A stretch of 64,000 bases of DNA from Mycolicibacterium stellerae (GTDB taxonomy: Bacteria > Actinomycetota > Actinomycetes > Mycobacteriales > Mycobacteriaceae), in contig NZ_RARC01000037.1 in assembly GCF_003719305.1 (NCBI RefSeq), positions 1 to 64,000 of the forward strand, given 5' to 3'. A model generated the notes under the pieces. The model saw nothing but the letters and a program-made list of their open reading frames with translations, did not search any database and was not told the DNA's origin. Position numbers and translations under genes: made by a program. Every line of letters begins with the position of its first letter. The stretch's first letter is position 1. Below are positions 1 to 7,484 of the stretch, piece by piece.

Positions 1-253
<253 letters not shown>

Positions 254-254
<1 letters not shown>

Positions 255-739
255 TGACGCCACCTCGGGCGCTTGTCACCCGGGCGGCCGCCGATCTGCT
301 GGAACACCTGCAGGACAAGCACGGCGCGTTGATGTTCCACCAGTCCGGCGGCTGCTGCGACGGGTCGTCGCCGATGTGCTACCCCGACGGGGACTTCATC
401 GTCGGTGACCGCGACATCCTGCTTGCCGTGTTCGACGTCGGGGACGCCGGGGTGCCGGTGTGGATATCCGGGCCGCAGTTCGAGGCGTGGAAACACACGC
501 AACTGGTGATCGACGTCGTGCCGGGGCGCGGCGGCGGGTTCAGCCTCGAGGCGCCGGAGGGGGTGCGGTTCCTGTCGCGGGGTCGGGTGTTCACCGACGA
601 CGAGAAGCGGTCGCTGGCCGACAGCCCGCCGGTGACGGGCGCCGGCTACGAGCGGGGGGAGCGGCCACCGCCGTCGGCGACGCACATCGTCGCCGAGGCG
701 GTTGATGCGTGTCCGTTACCTGCCACGCCGAGCGGGTAA
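254..739 (+). CDS. DUF779 family protein, partner of aldehyde dehydrogenase
   Basis: A 161-residue soluble protein read from the ATG that overlaps the upstream stop (ATGA); a longer upstream extension in the same frame would run through the dehydrogenase and is rejected. DUF779 proteins are typically encoded next to aldehyde dehydrogenases; their biochemical role is not established. Visible hallmarks are the Cys/Gly-rich stretch HQSGGCCDGSSPMCYP near residue 29 and a later WISGPQFEAW segment. The paired cysteines could bind metal, which is inference. It is the positional equivalent of Rv0459. The C-terminal ~30 residues look low-complexity and poorly conserved. Confidence 0.88.
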
Positions 740-776
740 AGCCGTACCGGCCTGACGCGGCGTTATCGTCGAACGC

Positions 777-1055
777 ATGATCCCGGTACCTCGGGCGTGG
801 ATGTTGGCCAGCGCGATGCTGGTCGGAACGGCGGTTGGGCTGCTCGGCGGGATAGCGGCGACAAAGCTGGTCCACGCGACCGTTCGGCCCGACCTCGTCA
901 TCGCACTTGTCGTCGGTGTGCCGAGTGTGTCCGGCCTGGTGCTGATCCTGGCATCGCACCGGCGGTGGATGACGGCGCTCGGTGCATTCGTCCTGGCCAT
1001 CGCCCCCGCGTGGTTCGGGGCGCTGGCCACCGTCCAGGTGGTGCACGGTGCCTGA
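777..1055 (+). CDS. Small membrane protein, three predicted helices
   Basis: A 92-residue hydrophobic protein of unknown function. Three hydrophobic stretches are visible: residues ~8-30 (ASAMLVGTAVGLLGG...), ~42-60 (VIALVVGVPSVSGLVLIL) and ~66-87 (ALGAFVLAIAPAWFGALATV). ATG 777 is the first start after the DUF779 gene. The stop overlaps the next gene's GTG by 8 bases, so both are probably co-translated membrane proteins. Position matches Rv0460, a conserved hydrophobic protein. Confidence 0.75.
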   Translation: MIPVPRAWMLASAMLVGTAVGLLGGIAATKLVHATVRPDLVIALVVGVPSVSGLVLILASHRRWMTALGAFVLAIAPAWFGALATVQVVHGA

Positions 1056-1599
1056 GCAGCAGACCTATCGCGGGACCCACCGCCACCGCGCACCGCTGGG
1101 ATGGCATCCCCCGCGCATTGCGCAGGATGCGAACGGGCAAGACTCCGGCCCGCAGGTCGGCGATCCGACGGCGCCGTTCACCCCGACGTTCACCGGCGAG
1201 ATGCCCGCGGTCGCCGACGAGGCGCGCGACGAGGCGCTGCCCGCTTCTGCCGATCACACCGACACCCGCAGCGATGAGCCGTACCTCAAACGCTGGACGT
1301 TCGTGTTCGTCGTCGCGGCGGTCTGGGTCGTGGCCGCGGCCGTCGGGCTTGGCCTTTTCTACTGGTGGTTCCACTCGATAAACAAGACCCCCGCCGTTTT
1401 CATCGTGCTGGTCTACCTGGTGATGTGCACCGTCGCGGCCCTGATCGCGGCGATGTTTGGCGGCAAGCCGGCTCTCTCTGCGCTTGGCATCGCGCTTCTG
1501 TCGGCGCCGTTCGCGTCGACGGCCGCGGCGGCCGTCCTGTACGGCCTCTACTTCTGCGATCGAGCAAGCCGCTGTCTGGTGGGCGTCATCCCCTATTAG
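1048..1599 (+). CDS. Conserved membrane protein, Rv0461-like
   Basis: A 183-residue protein starting at GTG 1048, inside the end of the preceding gene. The first ~75 residues are polar, rich in Pro, Asp and Thr, and probably cytoplasmic. Three transmembrane helices follow: ~82-108 (FVFVVAAVWVVAAAVGLGLF), ~113-136 (FIVLVYLVMCTVAALIAAMF) and ~140-166 (LGIALLSAPFASTAAAAVLYG). No enzymatic motif is seen. It sits 10 bases upstream of lpdC. Position and topology match Rv0461. An alternative ATG farther upstream would overlap the previous gene more and is less likely. Confidence 0.75.
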   Translation: MPEQQTYRGTHRHRAPLGWHPPRIAQDANGQDSGPQVGDPTAPFTPTFTGEMPAVADEARDEALPASADHTDTRSDEPYLKRWTFVFVVAAVWVVAAAVGLGLFYWWFHSINKTPAVFIVLVYLVMCTVAALIAAMFGGKPALSALGIALLSAPFASTAAAAVLYGLYFCDRASRCLVGVIPY

Positions 1600-1609
1600 G
1601 GTTGGCAGG

Positions 1610-3004
1610 GTGAGCCACTATGACGTCGTTGTTCTCGGAGCAGGTCCAGGTGGGTACGTCGCAGCGATCCGCGCCGCTCAATTGGGGCTGAAGACCGCAG
1701 TCGTCGAACCAAAATACTGGGGCGGGGTGTGCCTCAACGTCGGCTGTATTCCGTCGAAGGCGTTGCTGCGCAACGCCGAACTCGCCCACATCGTCACCAA
1801 GGAAGCCAAGCAGTTCGGCATCAGCGGTGAGGCGACCTTCGACTACGGGGTTGCGTTCGACCGCAGCCGCAAGGTCGCAGAGGGCCGCGTCGCAGGCGTG
1901 CACTTCCTGATGAAGAAGAACAAGATCACCGAGATCGATGGCTACGGCAAGTTCAAAGACGACCACACGCTGGAGGTCGAACTCAACGAGGGCGGCACCG
2001 AGACGGTGACGTTCGACAACATCATCATCGCCACCGGAAGCAGCACCCGGCTGGTGCCGGGCACGTCGCTGTCGGAGAACGTCGTCACCTACGAGAAGCT
2101 GATCATGACGCGGGACCTGCCGAAATCCATCGTCATCGCGGGCGCGGGCGCGATCGGCATGGAGTTCGGCTATGTCATGAAGAACTACGGCGTCGACGTC
2201 ACCATCGTCGAGTTCCTGCCGCGGGCGCTGCCCAACGAGGACGCCGAGGTGTCCAAGGAGATCGAGAAGCAGTTCAAGAAGCTCGGCGTGAAGATCCTGA
2301 CCGGCACCAAGGTCGAAGCGATCTCCGATAACGGTGGCGACGTCACCGTCACCGTCAGCAAGGACGGCAAGTCCGAGGAGCTCAAGACCGAGAAGGTGTT
2401 GCAGGCGATCGGCTTCGCGCCCAACATCGAGGGCTACGGGCTGGACAAGGCGGGCGTGACGGTCACCGAACGCAAGGCCATCGGCATCGACGACTACATG
2501 CGCACCAACGTGCCGCACATCTATGCGATCGGCGATGTCACCGGAAAGCTCATGCTCGCCCACGTGGCCGAGGCGATGGGAGTGGTCGCGTCCGAAACCA
2601 TCGGCGGCGCAGACACATTGCCGCTCGGCGACTACCGGATGCTGCCTCGCGCCACGTTCTGCCAGCCCCAGGTGGCGAGCTTCGGCCTCACCGAGGAGCA
2701 GGCGCGCGACGAGGGCTACGACGTCAAGGTCGCCAAGTTCCCGTTCACCGCTAACGCCAAGGCGCACGGCGTTGGTGACCCCAGCGGATTCGTGAAGTTG
2801 ATCGCCGACGGGCGCTACGGCGAGCTGATCGGCGGTCACCTCATCGGCCATGACGTGTCGGAGCTGCTGCCCGAGCTGACGCTGGCACAGAAGTGGGATC
2901 TGACGGCCACCGAGTTGGCCCGCAACGTCCACACCCACCCGACGATGTCCGAAGCGCTGCAGGAGTGCTTCCACGGGCTCGTCGGCCACATGATCAACTT
3001 TTGA
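1610..3004 (+). CDS. lpdC: Dihydrolipoamide dehydrogenase (E3)
   Basis: A 464-residue FAD flavoprotein, the length of mycobacterial LpdC (Rv0462). It reoxidises dihydrolipoamide for the pyruvate and branched-chain ketoacid dehydrogenase complexes and, in M. tuberculosis, supports the peroxynitrite reductase/peroxidase system. Visible motifs: FAD-binding VVLGAGPGGYVAA (residues ~6-18), redox disulfide GGVCLNVGCIPSKALL (~38-53), NAD-binding IVIAGAGAIGMEFG (~175-188), second FAD motif YAIGDVTG (~308-315) and the C-terminal His-Glu dyad in HTHPTMSEALQE (~443-454). GTG 1610 was chosen because the protein then begins SHYDVVVLG, as in homologues; longer in-frame extensions run into the preceding gene. 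Confidence 0.97.
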   Translation: MSHYDVVVLGAGPGGYVAAIRAAQLGLKTAVVEPKYWGGVCLNVGCIPSKALLRNAELAHIVTKEAKQFGISGEATFDYGVAFDRSRKVAEGRVAGVHFLMKKNKITEIDGYGKFKDDHTLEVELNEGGTETVTFDNIIIATGSSTRLVPGTSLSENVVTYEKLIMTRDLPKSIVIAGAGAIGMEFGYVMKNYGVDVTIVEFLPRALPNEDAEVSKEIEKQFKKLGVKILTGTKVEAISDNGGDVTVTVSKDGKSEELKTEKVLQAIGFAPNIEGYGLDKAGVTVTERKAIGIDDYMRTNVPHIYAIGDVTGKLMLAHVAEAMGVVASETIGGADTLPLGDYRMLPRATFCQPQVASFGLTEEQARDEGYDVKVAKFPFTANAKAHGVGDPSGFVKLIADGRYGELIGGHLIGHDVSELLPELTLAQKWDLTATELARNVHTHPTMSEALQECFHGLVGHMINF

Positions 3005-3270
3005 GAGCGATCTGGGTCGCCGGTATCGGCGGATTGATCGTCGGCCACATGCTGTGGCTGGCCGGTATCTCGGTGGCCATCGCGACGCGCACGGTCAACG
3101 ACTGGGTGCTGGTGGTGGCCGCGGCGTCGTTCGTCGTCGGCATCGTGGCCGGGCTGCTGGGCTGGCGCGCGTATCGGCGTAAGTCCGACGTATGGGCTGC
3201 GTTCCTGTGCACCCTGCCGATATCGCCGGTGCTGCTGTCGCTTGTCGTGCTCGGGGTCACCTACCTCTAG
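3001..3270 (+). CDS. Small membrane protein, Rv0463-like
   Basis: An 89-residue protein with TTG start overlapping the lpdC stop (TTGA). Three hydrophobic segments are visible: ~2-24 (WVAGIGGLIVGHMLWLAGI), ~32-52 (WVLVVAAASFVVGIVAGLLG) and ~64-86 (AAFLCTLPISPVLLSLVVLG). Homologues sit directly after lpdC in mycobacteria. Function unknown. The four-base overlap implies translational coupling with lpdC. Confidence 0.75.
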   Translation: MRAIWVAGIGGLIVGHMLWLAGISVAIATRTVNDWVLVVAAASFVVGIVAGLLGWRAYRRKSDVWAAFLCTLPISPVLLSLVVLGVTYL

Positions 3271-3279
3271 TGCCATTTG

Positions 3280-3322
3280 GGAATCCGACGCCGCAAATGG
3301 ACCGAATGCGTCGTCAGATTCC
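3280..3322 (+). terminator. Imperfect inverted repeat after the lpdC operon
   Basis: Arms at 3280-3291 and 3308-3322 pair over 12 bases with a 3-base bulge (GGAATC-CGACGC against GCGTCG-TCA-GATTCC). There is no U tract, as usual for mycobacterial terminators. It lies 10 bases after the membrane-protein stop and before the truncated glyoxalase remnant on the opposite strand. Confidence 0.35.
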
Positions 3323-3340
3323 ACAAACCAGCCGCTGCCG

Positions 3341-3430
3341 CTAGCGACCGGGTAGCCGCTCGGTGATGTCCTGCAGCACCCAGCCGTTGCCGTCGGGATC
3401 GGTGAACGAGGCGGGGGAACGGTAAAACAC
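3341..3430 (-). pseudogene. C-terminal remnant of a glyoxalase/VOC-family gene
   Basis: Read on the minus strand, ending at the TAG complementary to 3341-3343, the translation contains SFTDPDGNGWVLQDITERLP. That is the typical last segment of a vicinal oxygen chelate (glyoxalase/bleomycin-resistance) protein, with the conserved DPDGNGW turn. Only ~28-30 residues are recognisable. Upstream of ~3430 the similarity stops abruptly and base composition turns A+T-rich, so the gene has lost its 5' part. No start codon or ribosome-binding site is seen. This is a decayed or truncated gene. Confidence 0.6.
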
Positions 3431-3681
3431 TCAGGCGTCAGGCCGCTGGGATATTTCCCAGGAAATTAACAGCATTTATACAGCGATAAGGCAGCATCTT
3501 TACAGCCATTGATCGCGGGAGCTGGAATACGCCAGTGTCGATGTAGCAAATTGAATCACTCAGGTATTAACTTTGCCGTCATTAATTTGCGGAAACTGAT
3601 CCTGGGCCGCGCCGAGTGACCTACATTGCGCTTGTGCGTAGCAACGTCGGACGCACGTCGGGGTCGAAAGGAAGGAACAAA
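3431..3681. other. A+T-rich non-coding stretch between the VOC remnant and a small secreted gene
   Basis: About 250 bases with composition clearly lower in G+C than its neighbours (runs such as GATATTTCCC, TTAACAGCATTTATACAG, CATTAATTTGC). No open frame longer than ~30 codons with a credible start is seen before the secreted protein. The promoter of that gene must lie here; a TACATT hexamer near 3620 is a weak -10 candidate. The sharp composition change next to a truncated gene suggests a past insertion or deletion junction. Confidence 0.5.
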
Positions 3682-4005
3682 ATGGCTAAGCATCGGGCAG
3701 CCTCTGAACACTCGGTCAAGGTGCGGACGGCGGTCGCAGGCGCGATCACGTCGGGCGCTCTTCTCATCGGCGCGCCTGCCGGTATGGCCATGGCAAAGCC
3801 GTCTGATTCAGTGACCAACCAGGTGGCGGTCAAGAAGACTCCGGAGAAGGAGATCGGAGCGGCCGTCAACAAGTATCTGGCAAAGCACCCGAAGACCGCT
3901 GTAAAGGTATTAACGTTCGTCAGCAAACTACCGCCGAAGACCCAGCAGGAGATCGGCAAGATCGCGGCCGACTTCGGTATCGGGCTGGGTGGCGCTCCAA
4001 CATAG
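3682..4005 (+). CDS. Small secreted protein, function unknown
   Basis: A 107-residue protein that I do not recognise. ATG 3682 follows a good ribosome-binding site (AAAGGAAGG at ~3668-3676); the longer upstream in-frame start lacks one. N-terminal residues ~1-37 form a signal peptide: basic head (KHRAASEHSVKVR), hydrophobic core (AVAGAITSGALLIGAPAGMA) and probable cleavage after MAMA-K. The mature part, ~70 residues, is Lys-rich with two amphipathic stretches (EIGAAVNKYLAKHP and KTQQEIGKIAADFGIG) and no cysteines, resembling small helical exported proteins. It is not part of the conserved Rv0463-Rv0464c order and lies in a region of unusual composition, so it may be acquired. Confidence 0.65.
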   Translation: MAKHRAASEHSVKVRTAVAGAITSGALLIGAPAGMAMAKPSDSVTNQVAVKKTPEKEIGAAVNKYLAKHPKTAVKVLTFVSKLPPKTQQEIGKIAADFGIGLGGAPT

Positions 4006-4017
4006 TGACACTTGGCT

Positions 4018-4059
4018 GACCTGAGGAAATCAACTGCGCTGGTCGCGCCCCCTCAGGTC
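4018..4059 (+). terminator. Hairpin after the small secreted gene
   Basis: Perfect 9-base arms GACCTGAGG (4018-4026) and CCTCAGGTC (4051-4059) around a 24-base loop, 13 bases after the stop codon. No U tract. A second, weaker pairing (CCAGCC with GGCTGG) follows around 4067-4098. It probably ends transcription of the secreted gene. Confidence 0.45.
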
Positions 4060-4357
4060 GGCGGGGCCAGCCTCGCTGCATGGTAGGCGGGGCTGGTCTG
4101 ACTCCATCGCCCCGACGGAACACTAGCCGGCTGCAAAGCCTCGGCGACGTGCGGCGGGGGTCTGCCAGCGGTCGGCGTGAAGATTGCTGGCATTCGTCGA
4201 TTGTCTCAACAGAACACCAATGATTCTTGCCGCCGCAAATTGATTTATTGACTCCGCAAGTTCGTTGTTTGCATAGTGCAGAAGGTGACAGCGCTTCTTT
4301 GGCATCCATACACCCCCTGGTCCGATCGTGGACGTTGTCAGGAGGTCGGCGTTGGGT
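4060..4357. other. Intergenic region, no supported gene
   Basis: About 300 bases between the hairpin and the stop of the minus-strand AhpD-like gene. The middle (~4200-4320) is again relatively A+T-rich. A 60-codon minus-strand frame starting with the ATG at 4305, behind an AGGGGG sequence, has no recognisable motif or signal peptide and is not called as a gene. Confidence 0.4.
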
Positions 4358-4903
4358 CTAGTCCGGGAAGTCCAGAGGCACATTCAACGTCGTGATGGTG
4401 GCCGCCAGCCCGTCGTATTGCGCTGCCAGCAGGCAAAATTCGATCAGCTGCGCCTTGTTCAGGTGACTTGCCAACGCCGCCCACGTCTCCGCTGAAACGC
4501 CACGGGTGACGACGAACTCGTCGGTGGCGGTGATCAACGCCCGCTGCCGGTCGGTCAGCCCGTCTGCGTCGGGCCCCTCGAAGATCTTGGCCTGCTCTTC
4601 CGGTCCGATGCCACGCGACCTGGCCAGTCTGCGGTGCTGCTGCAGTTCGTACTCGCAGTCGCGCAGATGGCCAACGCGCAAGATGACTACCTCAGCGTCG
4701 CGCACCGGCAGCTTGCTCAGCAGGCCGAGCAGCATTCCGCTGTAGGGCAGCCAGGCCAGGAACAGCAGCTTGTGCTGGCCAAGCACGTTCATCAAGCTGA
4801 ACCGTGGCGCCCGGATGGTTCGCGCGCCCAGCTTGGCGATCGCCCAGTTGATCGGGCCGAGCTCGCGGAAGCCCCCCGGCTCTATGCGGGCAGGCGCGCT
4901 CAT
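4358..4903 (-). CDS. Carboxymuconolactone decarboxylase/AhpD-like protein
   Basis: A 181-residue protein of the CMD/AhpD fold, positional equivalent of Rv0464c. Landmarks are the helix VILRVGHLRDCEYELQQH (~65-82), followed by RSRGIGPEEQAKIFEGP and LTDRQRALITATDEFV, all usual for the family. The ExxCxxxH-type redox region retains only one cysteine (DCEYELQQH), so a classic AhpD CxxC peroxidase cycle is unlikely; many paralogues share this. The start was chosen at ATG 4903, which overlaps the ramB stop by four bases (ATGA), showing co-translation with the glyoxylate-pathway regulator. Function unknown. Confidence 0.85.
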   Translation of the reverse strand: MSAPARIEPGGFRELGPINWAIAKLGARTIRAPRFSLMNVLGQHKLLFLAWLPYSGMLLGLLSKLPVRDAEVVILRVGHLRDCEYELQQHRRLARSRGIGPEEQAKIFEGPDADGLTDRQRALITATDEFVVTRGVSAETWAALASHLNKAQLIEFCLLAAQYDGLAATITTLNVPLDFPD

Positions 4904-6327
4904 GACTGCTTCACCAGGTAGGGAGACACCGTGCTGCGGTGCTCGTCGAGGTCGAGCGCGCGGCCAAGCGCGGGGAAGGCCCGCTGCGGGCAGTTGTCCC
5001 GCTCGCACACCCGACAGCCCGCCCCGATGGGTGTGGCGATGTCACCGGACAAGTCCAACCCCTCCGAGTACACGAGTCGGTGTGCGTGTCGCAGCTCGCA
5101 GCCCAACCCGATTGCGAATGTCTTGCCCGGCTGACCATAGCGTGATGCGCGCCGCTCGACGGTGCGCGCCACCCACATGTAACTGCGGCCGTCCGGCATC
5201 TGGGCGATCTGGACCAGAATCTTGCCCGGGTTGGCGAACGTCTCGTAGACATTCCACAGCGGGCAGGTGCCGCCGCTTGAGGAGAAGTGGAAACCTGTGG
5301 CGGACTGTCGCTTTGACATGTTGCCGGCCTTGTCGACGCGGACGAAGGAGAACGGCACGCCGCGCATCGACGGCCGCTGCAGCGTCGAAAGGCGGTGTGC
5401 GACCGTCTCGTAGCTGACCGAGTAGAACGCCGACAGCCGCTCGACGTCGTAGCGGAACTTCTCGGCGACCTCGTGGAACTGCCCGTACGGCAGCACCGTC
5501 GCCGCGGCGAAATAGTTGGCAAGACCGAGCCGGGCCAGCGTGGTCGACTCCTCGCTGGTGAACTTGCCCTCCTCGACGAGCCTGTCGATGAGGTTGCCGA
5601 ACTCGAGGTAGGCCAGCTCGGCGGCCATCTTGAACACCTGCTGGCCCGACGACAGGTGGCTGCCGATCTCCAGCCTGCGCGTCGCGGGGTCGTAGCGGTG
5701 CAGCACGGTGTCGCCGAGGTCGGTGCGGCTGACGATGTGCACCCCGTGCACGGCCTTGAGCCGGTCGGACAGGTCGCGGGCGAGGTCGCCGCGGTGCATG
5801 CGCAGGTTGATGGTGAGGTCCTCGGCGGCGGTGTCGAGCTCGTGCAGGTAATTCTGCCGTTGGTAGAAGTAGTCGCGGACTTCCTCGTGCGGCATCGTGA
5901 TGGAACCGCTGCCGCTGCCGTCGGAGAACCGGTCCTCGGTGGCGGCGGCCAGCTGCGTCGTGGTGATCTGGTAGCGCCGATGCAGGTTGACCATCGCCCG
6001 CGCCAGCGTGGGATGGGCGTTGACGATGTCGGCGATCTCCGCCGGGTCGACGTCGATGTCCAGGTCGCGGTCCATCGTCACCTCGCGCAGCTCGGCGACC
6101 AACCGGGTGTCGTCCTGCGACGCGAAGAACGTCGCGTCGACTCCGAACACCTCGGTGATCCGCAACAGCACCGCAACGGTCAACGGGCGGACGTCGTGCT
6201 CGATCTGGTTCAGATAACTCGGTGAAATCTCCAGCATCTGCGCGAGCGCGGCCTGGCTGAATCCGCGCTCGCTGCGCAGCTGCCGGACCCGGGAGCCGAC
6301 GAAGGTTTTTGCCACGTCAGAAAGCAT
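4900..6327 (-). CDS. ramB: Transcriptional regulator RamB
   Basis: A 475-residue XRE-family regulator, same length class as RamB (Rv0465c, ~474). An N-terminal helix-turn-helix (residues ~12-66: LRSERGFSQAALAQMLEISP, SYLNQIEHDVRPLT) is followed by an IrrE/ImmA-like middle region and the C-terminal ScfRs-type domain with a Cys cluster (GAGCRVCERDNCPQRAFPA). In Corynebacterium and M. tuberculosis, RamB represses glyoxylate and acetate genes including icl. Here it is divergent from the thioesterase gene and close to icl, whose upstream region carries RamB-like repeats. ATG 6327 was chosen because homologues begin just before the HTH; an in-frame extension to 7098 is antisense to the thioesterase gene. 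Confidence 0.96.
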   Translation of the reverse strand: MLSDVAKTFVGSRVRQLRSERGFSQAALAQMLEISPSYLNQIEHDVRPLTVAVLLRITEVFGVDATFFASQDDTRLVAELREVTMDRDLDIDVDPAEIADIVNAHPTLARAMVNLHRRYQITTTQLAAATEDRFSDGSGSGSITMPHEEVRDYFYQRQNYLHELDTAAEDLTINLRMHRGDLARDLSDRLKAVHGVHIVSRTDLGDTVLHRYDPATRRLEIGSHLSSGQQVFKMAAELAYLEFGNLIDRLVEEGKFTSEESTTLARLGLANYFAAATVLPYGQFHEVAEKFRYDVERLSAFYSVSYETVAHRLSTLQRPSMRGVPFSFVRVDKAGNMSKRQSATGFHFSSSGGTCPLWNVYETFANPGKILVQIAQMPDGRSYMWVARTVERRASRYGQPGKTFAIGLGCELRHAHRLVYSEGLDLSGDIATPIGAGCRVCERDNCPQRAFPALGRALDLDEHRSTVSPYLVKQS

Positions 6328-6393
6328 AACGAGAATGTGAAGGGCGCCTTCGCAGACTTGGCAGCCGGATCGCCTGTGGCAGTATCGGCACCA

Positions 6394-7212
6394 ATGAGTA
6401 CCAAGGATGGCCCGGCCACCGGCCTGGCAAAGGCGCTGATGCCGGTGCCCGATCCGCACCCGGACGTATTCGACCGGCAGTGGCCGCTGCGCGTCGCCGA
6501 CATCGACCGGTTGGGTCGGCTGCGATTCGACTCGGCCTGCAGGCACATCCAGGACATCGGTCAGGATCATCTGCGCGAGCTCGGCTACGAGGAGACCCAT
6601 CCGCTGTGGATCGTGCGCCGCACCATGATCGACCTGATTCGGCCCGTCGAGTTCGGGGAGATGCTGCGGCTGCGCCGGTGGTGTTCTGGCACCTCGAACC
6701 GTTGGTGTGAGATGCGGGTGCGTATCGACGGGCACAAGGGCGGGCTGATGGAGTCCGAGGCGTTCTGGATCAACATCAACCGCGAGACCCAGGGGCCCGC
6801 CCGTATCTCCGACGACTTCATCGCGGGGCTGCAGCGCACCACCAGCGTCGATCGGTTGCGGTGGAAGGCGTACTTGAAGGGCGGCAGCCGTGAGGACGCC
6901 ACCCAGATCCGCGAGTACCCGGTGCGGGTGACCGACATCGACCTCTTCGACCACATGAACAACTCCGTGTACTGGACGGTGGTCGAGGACTACCTGTTGT
7001 CGAGGCCGGAGATGTTCGAGGCACCGCTTCGGGTCACCATCGAGCACGATGCCCCGGTGGCACTCGGCGACAAGCTGGAGATCATCGCGCACGTCCACGC
7101 GGCCGGCTCGACCGACCGGTTCGGCGCCGAGCTGGCCGATCGCACTGTTACAACGCTCACATATGCCGTCGGCGACGAGACCAAAGCCGTCGCAGCCATC
7201 TTCGCGCTCTGA
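6394..7212 (+). CDS. Acyl-ACP thioesterase family protein (Rv0466-like)
   Basis: A 272-residue double hot-dog protein of the FatA/acyl-ACP thioesterase family. Recognisable segments: FDSACRHIQDIGQDHLRELG (~50-69), the first hot-dog helix, IDLIRPVEFGEML, and the second-repeat active-site-like VTDIDLFDHMNNSVYWTVVED (~180-200), where Asp/Asn/His of DHMNNxxY are expected to be catalytic. It would hydrolyse acyl-ACP or acyl-CoA thioesters, but substrate is unknown. ATG 6394 gives the N-terminus closest to Rv0466; ATG 6337 would add 19 residues overlapping the ramB promoter. It is divergent from ramB by 66 bases. Confidence 0.88.
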   Translation: MSTKDGPATGLAKALMPVPDPHPDVFDRQWPLRVADIDRLGRLRFDSACRHIQDIGQDHLRELGYEETHPLWIVRRTMIDLIRPVEFGEMLRLRRWCSGTSNRWCEMRVRIDGHKGGLMESEAFWININRETQGPARISDDFIAGLQRTTSVDRLRWKAYLKGGSREDATQIREYPVRVTDIDLFDHMNNSVYWTVVEDYLLSRPEMFEAPLRVTIEHDAPVALGDKLEIIAHVHAAGSTDRFGAELADRTVTTLTYAVGDETKAVAAIFAL

Positions 7213-7258
7213 CTCCGGTCGTTTAACAGTACGGGCGTACTGACCAGCGAAAATTGGC

Positions 7259-7350
7259 TACTGGCCAGTAGAAGCTGAACCGTTTCAGCTGATTGCTCAC
7301 TTCGCAAACTTCGCAACTTGGCGAGGGCTGTTAGCGAAAGTTGGCAACTG
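7259..7350 (+). promoter_or_regulatory. icl upstream regulatory region with palindromes and RamB-like repeats
   Basis: Three elements lie in the 272-base gap before icl. A perfect 12-base palindrome TACTGGCCAGTA occupies 7259-7270. An inverted repeat AGCTGAA-CCGT-TTCAGCT occupies 7273-7290. A cluster of related words follows: TTCGCAAACTT and TTCGCAACTT back to back at 7301-7319, and GCGAAAGTTGGCAACT at 7334-7349. The last group resembles the A-rich/TTTGCAAA-type RamB sites known from corynebacteria and the M. tuberculosis icl1 promoter. RamB is encoded 1 kb upstream. Binding assignments are inference. Confidence 0.5.
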
Positions 7351-7484
7351 AAACGGGTGGACCAGCGCATATGCCGAGGTGCATTATCGGATTAGCACAA
7401 CAGCGAACTTGTAAGGGCGTTAACAGCCGGGAAAACCCAGCCGCCGCCCTCGCGATAGCCGATAACACGAAAAGGAGCCGCCCA

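Noticed and set aside
4123..4305. 60-codon minus-strand frame with an AGGGGG sequence 8 bases before ATG
   Set aside because: No recognisable motif, signal peptide or family resemblance, and it lies in an A+T-shifted gap; the ribosome-site match alone is not enough.
5395..6225. Long plus-strand open frame opposite ramB
   Set aside because: It is a codon-bias shadow of the real minus-strand gene; its translation is low-complexity Val/Glu/Arg text without motifs.
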